A stretch of DNA of 64,000 bases, taken from positions 177,731 to 241,730 of the forward strand of contig WVSR01000004.1 in the NCBI GenBank assembly GCA_015689775.1, in the 5' to 3' direction. A program made the translations under genes and the position numbers. Shown piece after piece: positions 35,167 to 43,790 of this stretch. The DNA comes from Rhodobacterales bacterium LSUCC0387 (GTDB lineage: Bacteria; Pseudomonadota; Alphaproteobacteria; Rhodobacterales; Rhodobacteraceae). Numbering within the stretch: position 1 is the stretch's first letter; the number at the start of each line of letters is the position of its first letter. The notes beneath the pieces were generated by a model that worked only from the letters and a program-made list of their open reading frames with translations, was not told the origin of the DNA and ran no database searches.

Positions 35167-35973
35167 CTATGCGTCCTGATCCATGATCCACTCGACCTCT
35201 GGCGCAGGAACAAAGCGCCATTTTCGTAATGGCCCAGCCATAACATTGAGGTAGTACATCTCGAAGCCATAGGGTGCGCCGCAGGGGTGGTGGCCGCGCG
35301 GGACAAGGACAACGTCGCCATCATTTACCGCCATCGTTTCATCTAGGCACCCGTCATCTGTGTAAACGCGCTGGATCCCAAAACCTGAGGCCGGGTTCAG
35401 CCGATGATAGTACGTCTCTTCTAGATAGGTGATGCGCGGAAAATCATCTTCATCGTGGCGGTGGCTGGGATAGGATGACCAATGCCCTGCGGGCGTAAAC
35501 ACCTCGGTCACCAACAAGCTATCACAGAAGTCTTCGTTCTCCATAGCGATGTTGTTGATATAGCGAGTGTTGGTGCCCTTGCCGCGTTCAGTCAAGGTTA
35601 TGCCATCTGGTCCAATACGGCGCGCTTCATGACCACCTTTACCGGGAGCGGAACAGACGGCGATCACACAGTCAGTCTCGGCCTTAGCCTCCCAGTCAGT
35701 GCCGTTCGGTAAATAGAGACAATGCGGCGGGGTTTTCTCAAACACGTTCATCCGCTCGCCCAGTACATCCCAATCCTGTCCCATGCCATGGATCCTTGCT
35801 TTACCTTCAACCATTACAAGAATTACCTCTCGATCATCGGTTGCCTCGGCAGCAGTATCTCCCGCGTTAAGCCGGTAAAGCGAGAAGCCAACGTAACGCC
35901 AACCCGCACTTTCCGGCGTAATCTGGTGAACTTTCCCACGGTTGCCGAAGGGTTTTTTCAGAAGGTTAGTCAT
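35167..35973 (-). CDS. iolB: 5-deoxy-glucuronate isomerase
   Basis: IolB converts 5-deoxy-D-glucuronate to 2-deoxy-5-keto-gluconate in inositol catabolism. The 268-residue cupin protein is intact. It shows EVFTPAGHWSSYPSHRHDEDDFPRI, whose His/Glu residues form the metal site, then EETYYHRLNPASGFGIQRVY and VVLVPRGHHPCGAPYGFEMYYLNVMAGPLRKW. It starts 4 bp after the end of the iolD remnant on the same strand, so it was the third gene of an iolC-iolD-iolB operon. With both upstream genes broken, it is a survivor of a decaying pathway. Confidence 0.93.
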   Translation of the reverse strand: MTNLLKKPFGNRGKVHQITPESAGWRYVGFSLYRLNAGDTAAEATDDREVILVMVEGKARIHGMGQDWDVLGERMNVFEKTPPHCLYLPNGTDWEAKAETDCVIAVCSAPGKGGHEARRIGPDGITLTERGKGTNTRYINNIAMENEDFCDSLLVTEVFTPAGHWSSYPSHRHDEDDFPRITYLEETYYHRLNPASGFGIQRVYTDDGCLDETMAVNDGDVVLVPRGHHPCGAPYGFEMYYLNVMAGPLRKWRFVPAPEVEWIMDQDA

Positions 35974-35977
35974 CGTG

Positions 35978-36316
35978 TTATTCCTTTTCGACCAAGCCCA
36001 TTAGTTGAGACTTTTTGTTCTCAACATAACTCGCGTAGGCGGCTTTCACTTGGGCAAGTTCTGACGCTTCTGGAAATCCGACATGCCATCACGTCCCGCC
36101 AAACTATGTGGACGGATAAGGATCAGTGTCCATTATAACTACAAAAGGACCTTTGATACCGCTACGCTTAAAAAGCGCCTCGCCCAGCCCAGCCACATTG
36201 CCATGACCAAATATCGTCCAGACGCCGGCGATGAACGGTTCACGGTCTTCTGTCAGTTGGGCCATAAAATAGCCAACCAAAGCCTGTGCAGCGATCAATC
36301 GGATCGTGGATTTCAT
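35978..36316 (-). pseudogene. iolD: iolD remnant: internal deletion plus two in-frame stops
   Basis: The frame opens with a good ribosome-binding site and MKSTIRLIAAQALVGYF, then GVWTIFGHGNVAGLGEAL, the N-terminus of IolD (trihydroxycyclohexane-dione hydrolase, normally about 610 residues). After about 50 residues it jumps to FVVIMDTDPYPST, which belongs near the C-terminus. The same frame then hits TAG (36104) and TGA (36089) where Glu and Trp would be expected, and continues as WHVGFPEASELAQVKAAYAS to a final TAA at 35978. The ThDP-binding core is missing, so the gene cannot be functional. Confidence 0.85.
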
Positions 36317-36453
36317 GTTGCGTCCTCCTTCGCTTGGTTGCGGGCTTTGTCCAAAATACCGCAAAGGCGGGCATACTTATTTTTCATCTCAATGATGGCC
36401 TCATCATTGGACAACTCGCGCGCCATCCAGCGTCGCGCGGCATTACCGTTATC
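36313..36453 (-). pseudogene. iolC: iolC remnant: C-terminal 45 codons
   Basis: Immediately upstream of the iolD remnant, and overlapping its start by ATGA, is a frame reading NAARRWMARELSNDEAII and NKYARLCGILDKARNQAKED. This is the C-terminal helix region of IolC (5-dehydro-2-deoxygluconokinase). Upstream the homology stops at the TAA of the DUF1501 gene (36454-36456), which is in the same frame. The foreign block therefore joins iolC within about 10-20 bp of 36450. Confidence 0.72.
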
Positions 36454-37629
36454 TTAAGATCTCAAGATGCCATCTAGTGCTGGGTCAAAGTGGCTTTGAA
36501 ACCTATTCTGAACCAATCCAAACCAGTCACGCAAGACGGTGTGATACATGGTCCGATAGTCAAGCGTGAATTCCATATCGCCATCAGCTAGGTTGCCAAG
36601 ATCTGGGTGGACACCCCAAATTCCGCCGCTCAGGCCGCCGCTCATCAGGAAGTGTGGCGCCGCGGTGCCATGGTCGGTCCCCATCGACTCGTTCTCGACG
36701 GCCCGGCGGCCAAATTCGCTGTAGGTCATCACGAGCGTGTCCTCCCATTGACCAGACTGTATGAGGGCCTGGCGAAGGCCCGCGAGCCCTCGGCCCAGAT
36801 CCCTTAGCAGGTCACGGTGCCGCCAAGGCTGCGCCTCGTGCGTGTCAAACCCGTCTAGTTTTATTTTCAATACTGGTGCCTCGATACCTGCGTCAATGAG
36901 CTGCGCCGCCATCGCAGCCTGGCGTCCAAAGTCGCCGGCATCAATTCGGAATGACGAACTCCGTGGGAGGCGCTCAATCTTAGCAGAAATTCGCGTCATC
37001 GCCGTGTCGAGGCTGTGGCCCCGGTCGAGGAGCATTGCGAGCGCAGGATTGTCTCCGCCAGAAACAGACGGCGCCTGCTGGCGCTGACCTGCCAGTGTCG
37101 CAAATTGATTGAGAGAGGTCATCGACAGCCACAGGCCAGACGAAGCGGCGAATACGCCCATGCCGCCGTCTAGGCTGATCCCGTGCGCGTCCACCTCAGA
37201 TGCGTCGCGCATGCCCATGATGTCCTCAGTGAGCCAGCCGTTGACGCCACTCTGCGAGCCGTCTCCGCCAGTCTCCCAGATGGCGATGGACTTGAAGTGA
37301 GACCGGTTCTGGCCGGGGTAGCCCAGACCCTGGACAATTGCCAAGTCGCCCGCCTCCCAGGCGTCACCCAGGGGCGTGAGCGACGCATGCAGCGCGAGCT
37401 CGGACGTGAGCGTAAATCGCTCATCCTCGTGCAGGGAAATATTGGGGCGTATCTGCCGATACCTCTCGTCGCGATAGGGCACCACGGTATTGAGGCCGTC
37501 ATTGGCCCCGGACAATTCCACCAGAATTAGTCTCCGGCCGCTCACCTGCGCAGCCCGCGCCAAATTTAGAGGCGCGAGGGGTATGGCAAGGCCCGCCAAC
37601 AGAGATTGAAATATTTGACGCCTGTTCAT
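36454..37629 (-). CDS. DUF1501 family protein
   Basis: This 391-residue protein has a Tat-like N-terminus (MNRRQIFQSLLAGLAIPLAPLNL) and the alkaline-phosphatase/sulfatase-like DUF1501 fold. The motifs are LVELSGANDGLNTVVPY, FDTHEAQPWRHRDLLRDLGRGL, TYSEFGRRAVENESMGTDHGTAAPHFL and GGIWGVHPDL. DUF1501 genes nearly always follow a DUF1800 gene, as here (10-bp gap), and the pair is exported; the biochemical role is unknown. The longer frame overlaps DUF1800; the ATG at 37629 is correct. GC-rich codon use differs from both flanks. Confidence 0.88.
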   Translation of the reverse strand: MNRRQIFQSLLAGLAIPLAPLNLARAAQVSGRRLILVELSGANDGLNTVVPYRDERYRQIRPNISLHEDERFTLTSELALHASLTPLGDAWEAGDLAIVQGLGYPGQNRSHFKSIAIWETGGDGSQSGVNGWLTEDIMGMRDASEVDAHGISLDGGMGVFAASSGLWLSMTSLNQFATLAGQRQQAPSVSGGDNPALAMLLDRGHSLDTAMTRISAKIERLPRSSSFRIDAGDFGRQAAMAAQLIDAGIEAPVLKIKLDGFDTHEAQPWRHRDLLRDLGRGLAGLRQALIQSGQWEDTLVMTYSEFGRRAVENESMGTDHGTAAPHFLMSGGLSGGIWGVHPDLGNLADGDMEFTLDYRTMYHTVLRDWFGLVQNRFQSHFDPALDGILRS

Positions 37630-37639
37630 AGCTCCGCCC

Positions 37640-40489
37640 TCACTTGAGTTGATACATCGGGTGCTGAAAGATCTCCGACAGCTGACCGACCTGAGGCAGG
37701 TCCACTCCAGCAATTGAAGTCAAAAAGTATTGCGCGGGCGGCGCAGACTGAGCCATTCCATCGACATAGTCTCGCGCGTCGTCAGACGGCATGCCCGCGA
37801 CGACCATGGGCTCTCCTGCCCCCGTGCCCGACATCATGGACATCATCATTGACATAGAATTCGCGTCCGGCTGAATGCCGCTCATTCCCCAGCCGCCGGG
37901 CGCGGCGTGTCGCGCGTAGCGGCTACGCGGCAGAGCCTCCTCGACGAGGGCGAGCCACTCGGACCAGGTCTCGTATTTCCTCTGGGCCTCGCGCTCACGC
38001 CAGTTGCGGCCCCGCATAGCCTGTCGGATAAAGTCGGGCACGGCCACCCAGAGTGACGACACAAACGCGCGCTGCTCGTCTGTCAGGGCATTCCACTGGC
38101 GTCGCTCGTCGTCCCACTCACGCCCGATCAACACGAAATTCATTTCGCGGTGACCCGTTTCGCGATTGGTGTAGGCCGCAGAGGGCATGGGCGCCCCAAG
38201 GCAGTTCGGGTAGCACTCACGCTCCGAGATCTTGAGTAGGAGCCGCTGGCCCGCATCGTCCGTATTATTTCGAACCAGCTCCACCTTCATGGCTTGAGCC
38301 CCGACGGACCCCAGACGCGGGGACAGAACGCCGAGGCTGAAGGACACCCAGTTGTCGCCCGCGCGCATCTCCTCGGCCCACTCAAAGGCTACTCGGTCAA
38401 TGAGCAGCCTGTCGCTACTACGCGCGAACACGGGCTCCGTGTCCTCGGTCAAATACTCGCTGAGCGTGACGTGCCCATTACAGAATAGGCGGCCGGGCTC
38501 CCGATCCGCATTCGGAGAGGTGCAGCTAGTGCGCTGCTCACCAGCGGAGACGGGGTATAGGCGGCCGTCGAAGGACACCCAGTCGACATAGAAATTGCGG
38601 TCGCCCCCGTCGGAACCGCCCGCCCCGCAGCAGTGGTCATTCACGAACGAAACACGGAAGGCAGCGGGGTCTATCTCGCGTGGCACAGGTATCTCGGTCT
38701 CTCGCCACGGGAGGTCCGACGCCATGACCCGGCCGTAGCGCTCGGTGTCAATCCCGCCCTCTGCCACGACAACTGGGCTGACCCAGTCCGTCCGCAGGGC
38801 GCCCTCCTCATTCTCCCTCATGACGTACACGCGGAAGATGGGCGGCCCCTCAAAATTCTCGGCGGCGTAGCGCACGCGGATGGTTCCGCCTGCCGTATCG
38901 CCCCCCTCGGACATCGACGGCTCGTCAACGCCGGCCATCTCGGCGCTGCCAGTGTCGGCACCCGCCATGGCCACCGAGGCGTCCGGCTGCTCCTGATCAG
39001 CCGCATCGTCCACGTAGTCTGCCAGGCGATCCAAGGTGTCGTTTCTCAAGAGAATGCGGGACGGGGTCAGCCAGTCGCCTGCGCCAGGCCAGCCCGCAAC
39101 ATTCGGCGGCTCAAATAGGTTCTGGCCGAGTGCGGCCAGTTGGTTTGGCAAGGATACCACCTCTCCCAAGTGCCGACCCTGGGAGCGCGCCGAGCCAATT
39201 AGCAGGTCCACAGGGCTCTTGACGATTGTGCCGCGATTTTCTTCTGCCCAGAAGGCGCGCGAAGCCAGGAGGTAGCGCAGGAGCGTCTTGACGTCATAGT
39301 CGGCGTCTCGGAACGCGGCCGCGACTGTAGCGAGCTCCTCCTCGTCATAGTTGAACTCAGACACGTAGGCCGTCCAAAATTTGCGCGCCACAAATTCAGC
39401 GGCCTCGGGCTGATCCAGCAAGATGTCGGCCACGTCCTCGGCGCGCCAGCGGCCCGTCCGGCCGAAAATAGTCTTGCGCCCGCTGTCATGGTCCCAAGGG
39501 CTAAATTGAAATTCCATGCGCCCCATGCGTGTGTAGCCATAGCCCGTGAGGGCGCGGGCGACCTCCTTAACGGTCTCCTCGTCATAGTTCCCCTCGCCAA
39601 GGACAAAGAGCTCCATCAGTTCCCGCGCTAGGTTCTCGTTGGGCTGCTCCTCGCGGCTGCGGTCATTGTCGAGGTAGTTGAGCATCGCGGGGTCGTACAG
39701 GATTGCTGTAACTAGGTCGCGGAAGTTTTGGTGGCCGCGGCTTCGAAACAACTGATGCTGCAGATATATCGCGTGGCTTTCTTCTTGAATGGCTGAGTAG
39801 GCCGTCACAAAGTGATTATGCCAATAGAGGATGAGGCGCTCGGCCTGCGGCCGGTCCGTCGCAATGAGTTCGTCCACCCACCAGGCGCGCAATTGGTTCA
39901 TCTCTCGGTCGCGCGCCATGCGGAAGCGCGACCGCTCCTCCTCCTCATAGTCCCAGCGCAACCAGTAGTCTGGGAATGGCCCACTCTCCACCCAGGTCGG
40001 CTGGGGCAGCAGTGGCGCCCGCGCGTCGAGCCCCGCAATAATCTGGCTAATCGCCTCGCTCCGCGTGAGGCCAACAAGCCGATCAATTTCGGCGGGGTGG
40101 GCCCCAATTCCCGTGCGCTCCAACAAGTGCCGGGCGTCGACCACCCCCAGGGCCACCTGCAGGTGTGGCTTGTCGGCCTCGAGAGCCTCATGTAGGGCAT
40201 TAAAGGCGCGGACGAGGGCGTCAAACACTGTGCCCGAGAGGTCATCGGGGCCACCGACCTCGGCAGCTATGCCGTAATCCTCCATGAGCTCCGAGAGCGC
40301 GGACTCCGTGAGGCCGCCCCAGTAGCCGTCGAGGGGTCCAGGTTCATACCCGGCCAGGGCCAGGCCCCGCTGCACACTGAGGACGTCATGATTTTGAGCG
40401 TGCGCGGGAAAGCCTAGCAGAGCTACGGCTAGGATGAACGTCAACATGAATGCATTGATTTTATTTGCAATCCCGCTTCGCGACTTCAT
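37640..40489 (-). CDS. DUF1800 family protein with peptidoglycan-binding-like and CBM-like domains
   Basis: This 949-residue exported protein has a signal peptide (FMLTFILAVALLGFPAHA). Residues about 38-80 form a PG_binding_1-like domain (VQRGLALAGYEPGPLDGYWGG). The DUF1800 core spans about 110-510 (RLILYWHNHFVT, NENLARELMELFVLGEGNYDEETV, EVARALTGYGYT). A domain at about 545-660 (ENFEGPPIFRVYVM, then SFVNDHCCGAGGSDGGDRNF and YVDWVSFDG) resembles calcium-dependent xylan-binding modules CBM36/60. Near the C-terminus is a Met-rich run (SMSMMMSMMSG). Typical DUF1800 proteins are about 450-600 residues, so this is an elaborated version. Function unknown; polysaccharide or envelope binding is inferred. 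Confidence 0.85.
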   Translation of the reverse strand: MKSRSGIANKINAFMLTFILAVALLGFPAHAQNHDVLSVQRGLALAGYEPGPLDGYWGGLTESALSELMEDYGIAAEVGGPDDLSGTVFDALVRAFNALHEALEADKPHLQVALGVVDARHLLERTGIGAHPAEIDRLVGLTRSEAISQIIAGLDARAPLLPQPTWVESGPFPDYWLRWDYEEEERSRFRMARDREMNQLRAWWVDELIATDRPQAERLILYWHNHFVTAYSAIQEESHAIYLQHQLFRSRGHQNFRDLVTAILYDPAMLNYLDNDRSREEQPNENLARELMELFVLGEGNYDEETVKEVARALTGYGYTRMGRMEFQFSPWDHDSGRKTIFGRTGRWRAEDVADILLDQPEAAEFVARKFWTAYVSEFNYDEEELATVAAAFRDADYDVKTLLRYLLASRAFWAEENRGTIVKSPVDLLIGSARSQGRHLGEVVSLPNQLAALGQNLFEPPNVAGWPGAGDWLTPSRILLRNDTLDRLADYVDDAADQEQPDASVAMAGADTGSAEMAGVDEPSMSEGGDTAGGTIRVRYAAENFEGPPIFRVYVMRENEEGALRTDWVSPVVVAEGGIDTERYGRVMASDLPWRETEIPVPREIDPAAFRVSFVNDHCCGAGGSDGGDRNFYVDWVSFDGRLYPVSAGEQRTSCTSPNADREPGRLFCNGHVTLSEYLTEDTEPVFARSSDRLLIDRVAFEWAEEMRAGDNWVSFSLGVLSPRLGSVGAQAMKVELVRNNTDDAGQRLLLKISERECYPNCLGAPMPSAAYTNRETGHREMNFVLIGREWDDERRQWNALTDEQRAFVSSLWVAVPDFIRQAMRGRNWREREAQRKYETWSEWLALVEEALPRSRYARHAAPGGWGMSGIQPDANSMSMMMSMMSGTGAGEPMVVAGMPSDDARDYVDGMAQSAPPAQYFLTSIAGVDLPQVGQLSEIFQHPMYQLK

Positions 40490-40753
40490 GCGTTTCCCAA
40501 CTTCGCAAAAATAACGGCATCAGAGTAAATTTTTAAGTTGAGAAATCAAGTTTAACGATATCGCGCCGAGCGCCTCCATAAAATCTACTAAACTTGTTTA
40601 GCTGAAAAACAATGAAAAGATCAGCGTAATGCGTTGATGGCAACTTCCTGAAGATACTTGCTAGGATCACCGTGCCATCGTCATGCAGCTTCGCGACAGC
40701 GAAGAGACAAGCTGCGATGATAGTTATGAGGGCTAGGGGGAGTTCACGCTATG

Positions 40754-40942
40754 TCATCCTCGGTTGTAGCCTACTGCGAGATTGTGATCAGTCTCACACG
40801 TATCGCCAGAGCAGCACTCAAAGATGTTTGACTTACATACCGCACATTGCTCATGCCCATGCACAACAACGGTGTTGAGTGGTGACTGACACCTGGGGCA
40901 TCTCTGCTTGTGGCGGTTAGCTGGGTGAAGGAAGTTATCCAT
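40754..40942 (-). CDS. Small zinc-ribbon protein
   Basis: This is a 62-residue protein with CPRCQ and CAVCK cysteine pairs 15 residues apart, separated by PLNTVVVHGHEQ, and followed by FECCSGDTCE. The paired CxxC knuckles predict one zinc ribbon; the trailing CC is an additional feature. It has no signal or membrane segment. It stands alone: the 265 bp between it and the DUF1800 gene are AT-rich and I see nothing in them. Confidence 0.5.
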   Translation of the reverse strand: MDNFLHPANRHKQRCPRCQSPLNTVVVHGHEQCAVCKSNIFECCSGDTCETDHNLAVGYNRG

Positions 40943-41026
40943 GACAGTTTAACTATAACGAATGCTTCGAATGTTATTAATTCAAAAGACATCACTGTAA
41001 TTACATTACGTCAAGCTAAAGGTTAG

Positions 41027-41384
41027 AAAAGACCACCAGTGGTGCATCACAATCGGAAGTCCACAGGTATGGAGACATCACCGATTGAAATGATTTTGGG
41101 TTCCACGGGCATTTCGGCCACCGTAGAAACGATTATGGTTCTGCAGCTCCAAACAGGCACGCAGGACATCAACATGCTGCTCACGGGGAAAGATGGGGAA
41201 AGATATTGAGGACCAGGAGTTGACGTTCAGGTGGACCGCGTAGGGCTATTAAGCGGCAGGTGTATCGGTCGAGGCCGCACTCGGCGATACGCAGCGCGCC
41301 GTGTTAAACGTCATACGTGAGCGGCCTCGCTGCACCCAGCACTTCATCGCAGAAGAAATCAGCCGTTTTTTCAGATCTTCATAA
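41027..41384 (+). pseudogene. Decayed AAA ATPase (RepA/AAA_25-like) C-terminal fragment
   Basis: A frame without a start begins after a TAG at 41024 and reads VVHHNRKSTG, MILGSTGISATVETIMVLQ and MLLTGKDGERY, then TGA at 41207 and GPGVDVQVDRVGLLSG. A second frame from about 41256 continues as ALGDTQRAVLNVIRERP and IAEEISRFF. The order His-His-x-Arg-Lys, GSTGI/ETIMVL, TGKD, and a C-terminal helix-turn-helix-like tail is that of phage and plasmid RepA-like AAA_25 ATPases. The N-terminal Walker half is absent, and a stop and a frameshift are present. It is a trace of an integrated element at the island's edge. Confidence 0.6.
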
Positions 41385-42020
41385 AGGACGCATAACAGTT
41401 GCCAGTCGTGCAGCGGCTGTCACCCCATCGATCAAAACAAGATCAAGGTCGCGGGATAAAGCCTCGATGATAGAAACAGCCCCAGAACAGCCGAGGATCA
41501 AGCTTCGGGTGCCCTGGGGCAAATTGCGCGCAAGTTTGAGGAATTGCGCAGCCGCCCATTCGGGATCTTCGGTCAGCGATAAAACAGGCGTGTTGGCCGC
41601 CTCTACCACCTTGATGGTCTGCGCAAATCCTTGCGCGCGGAGGTTTTCTTGGATCACGGGGATGGCCTCGGGAACAGTCGTGATCACGGCACTTGATCCG
41701 CCCCTGAGCTGTGCCATAACAAAACTTGCTTGACCGATCCCAATCACGGGGCAACTGACCCGCGCTTGGGCCTCTGCAAGGCCCGTATCGTCAAAACAGG
41801 CGATGATAATCGCCCCTGCCCCTTGTGCAGCCGCTTGGTCAATCAGCGTCAGCAAAGGCGGCACAGCGCGCGCGCCATCCTCTGGCCCTTCGATTGCGGA
41901 CGGGCCAAGATGCGATGTCCACCCCTCAAACACCAAGTCTGGGGCCGCTCGCCGCGCAGCCGCAAGGGCGGTCTGCGTCATCGCCTCGGTGCTGTTGGGG
42001 TTGATAAGGAACACGCGCAT
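41379..42020 (-). CDS. Asp/Glu/hydantoin racemase family protein
   Basis: This 213-residue racemase-superfamily enzyme starts MRVFLINPNSTEAMTQ, the hydantoin-racemase N-terminus. Its two catalytic cysteines are in IIIACFDDTGL (Cys75) and LILGCSGAVSI (Cys178). It would interconvert D- and L-5-substituted hydantoins. The open frame runs back into the permease gene; the ATG at 42020 gives the conserved start. It is the last gene of the minus-strand transporter operon, divergent from the hydantoinase, so racemisation plus hydrolysis of a hydantoin-like substrate is the probable logic. Confidence 0.85.
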   Translation of the reverse strand: MRVFLINPNSTEAMTQTALAAARRAAPDLVFEGWTSHLGPSAIEGPEDGARAVPPLLTLIDQAAAQGAGAIIIACFDDTGLAEAQARVSCPVIGIGQASFVMAQLRGGSSAVITTVPEAIPVIQENLRAQGFAQTIKVVEAANTPVLSLTEDPEWAAAQFLKLARNLPQGTRSLILGCSGAVSIIEALSRDLDLVLIDGVTAAARLATVMRPL

Positions 42021-42024
42021 AGGA

Positions 42025-42861
42025 TCAAACCATCCCCTGACCTGCATCAGAAGAATGATCCTTGCGCCGTGAGAACAGCCAAACAGCAAGGAAAAACACC
42101 CCAATTATGCAAAAGGAGAATACCGTGGTCAGCGTCCCAAGCGCAAAGATCACAGGCGTTGTGACATTCGTGGTCATCCCAAAGATTTCAAGCGGCAGGG
42201 TGTTGTAACTGCCTGCTGTCAAAAGGGTGCGCGCGAATTCATCATAGCTGAGTGTGAAGCCAAACAGAGCAACACCAATCAAGGAGGGGGCAATAATCGG
42301 CAAGACCACATGAGCAAATGTCTGCCACGCGGTCGCACCTTGGTCACGCGCCGCCTCCTCATAGCTTTTGTCGAAACGGTTAAAGACGGCAAACATGATC
42401 AAAAGACCAAAGGGCAATGTCCATGTCAGTTGGCTGCCAAACCCAGAGCTGGCCCAATGCACGGGCAGGCCAATTTGGTTGAAGATCAGCCCAACACCCA
42501 ATGAAATCAGGATCGAAGGGATCACAAGCGAAGCGATGCAGAGATAAAACAGTAAGCTGGAGCCTGCGAATTTCTTACGAAAGGCAAGCCCGCCCAAAAC
42601 CGAGACAACCACAGTCGTCACCATCACCATCAGCCCCAAGGCCAAGGAACGGCGGAAGCTGCCCCAAATATCACCTACGGCCTGTTCTTCGAACAAATCG
42701 TAAAACCAATAGAGCGACGCGCCGCGCATTGGGAAGGTCAGCCCCCCCTCTGGCCCCTGAAAGCTGAGGATGCCGATGGTCAAAATTGGGCCGTAAAGGA
42801 ACAGAACAAAAAGGCCAAAAAAGGCGGAGAGCAGATAAAAGCTGCGGCTGCGCTTTTCCAT
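42025..42861 (-). CDS. Spermidine/putrescine-type ABC permease (PotC-like)
   Basis: This 278-residue inner-membrane permease has six transmembrane segments and the EAA-loop coupling motif FDKSYEEAARDQGATAWQTFAHVVLPIIAPSLIG. It is the second permease of a PotABCD-like importer. The chosen ATG at 42861 (MEKRSRSFYLLSAF) lies one base after the PotB-like stop. The substrate is not a polyamine by context; a hydantoin- or pyrimidine-related solute is likely (inference). Confidence 0.88.
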   Translation of the reverse strand: MEKRSRSFYLLSAFFGLFVLFLYGPILTIGILSFQGPEGGLTFPMRGASLYWFYDLFEEQAVGDIWGSFRRSLALGLMVMVTTVVVSVLGGLAFRKKFAGSSLLFYLCIASLVIPSILISLGVGLIFNQIGLPVHWASSGFGSQLTWTLPFGLLIMFAVFNRFDKSYEEAARDQGATAWQTFAHVVLPIIAPSLIGVALFGFTLSYDEFARTLLTAGSYNTLPLEIFGMTTNVTTPVIFALGTLTTVFSFCIIGVFFLAVWLFSRRKDHSSDAGQGMV

Positions 42862-42862
42862 C

Positions 42863-43711
42863 TCACAGCTCCTTTCGAATATCGACAAGACGCAACAACA
42901 GACCGATGACGATCAAGACAGTGATCAGCAAGACCACCGCCGTGGCAGAGGCCGAAGGGTATTGCAGCAGGTTAATGTCATTAGAAATCAGGCGCCCCAC
43001 ATTGGCGCGTTGACTGCCCGACATGAAGCGCACCGTGATAAAATCGCCCATCACAAGCGTGGTGACGAAAATCGTGCCAATCATGATGCCAGGCTTGCAC
43101 AGCGGGATGATCACATGGGTCAAACTCTGCCACGCGCTGGCCCCTTGATCTCGCGCCGCCTCAATCAGGGCGCGATCAATGCGCATCATCGTGTTGAAAA
43201 TCGGCACGACCATGAACAGCGTGTAGAGATGCACAAAGGCCAAGATCACGCTGAAATCGCTGAACAGCAACCATTCAAGGGGCTCGTCAATAACACCCCA
43301 TGAGATCAGTGTAGAATTGGCTAGGCCATTTCGCCCCAAAAACGGAATCCACGAAATCATACGGATGATATTCGATGTCCAAAATGGGATGGTGCAAAGC
43401 AAAAAGAGTGCAATTTGCCATTTGAGGCTGCGGATTTCAAAGGCCAGATAATAGGCAACAGTGAACCCGATCACGAGGGTGAAGGCCCAAGTGATCAAGG
43501 CATATTTGAACGTATTGAGAAATACCCTGTAGGTCACGGATGACCCGAACAGGAATTCGTAATTGTCGAATTGAAAAGCAGGGTAAATTGAATATTCGGT
43601 CGCGCCCCAGAAGCTGACGATCACGATCATGACAATCGGCGCAACAAGGAAGGATAAGAGAACAGCCGCCATCGGGGCCGCTTGTATCCATGCGGTGACT
43701 TGTTTGGTCAT
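42863..43711 (-). CDS. Spermidine/putrescine-type ABC permease (PotB-like)
   Basis: This 282-residue permease has six hydrophobic segments and the coupling loop RALIEAARDQGASAWQSLTHVIIPLCKPGIM. It forms the channel with the PotC-like subunit. It starts 79 bp after the binding-protein stop and is followed after one base by the PotC-like ATG. Confidence 0.88.
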   Translation of the reverse strand: MTKQVTAWIQAAPMAAVLLSFLVAPIVMIVIVSFWGATEYSIYPAFQFDNYEFLFGSSVTYRVFLNTFKYALITWAFTLVIGFTVAYYLAFEIRSLKWQIALFLLCTIPFWTSNIIRMISWIPFLGRNGLANSTLISWGVIDEPLEWLLFSDFSVILAFVHLYTLFMVVPIFNTMMRIDRALIEAARDQGASAWQSLTHVIIPLCKPGIMIGTIFVTTLVMGDFITVRFMSGSQRANVGRLISNDINLLQYPSASATAVVLLITVLIVIGLLLRLVDIRKEL

Positions 43712-43790
43712 CTGGGAACACTTTGGTTATGGGGTGGTTTTGGGGTGTGAGGGGGCGGCATGGGCCACCCCCTCAGCTGTGCAAGATCGC

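Noticed and set aside
40490..40753. Remaining part of iolC expected beyond the DUF1800 gene if it had inserted cleanly
   Set aside because: No kinase-like sequence was found on the minus strand here, so the rest of iolC was deleted or moved.
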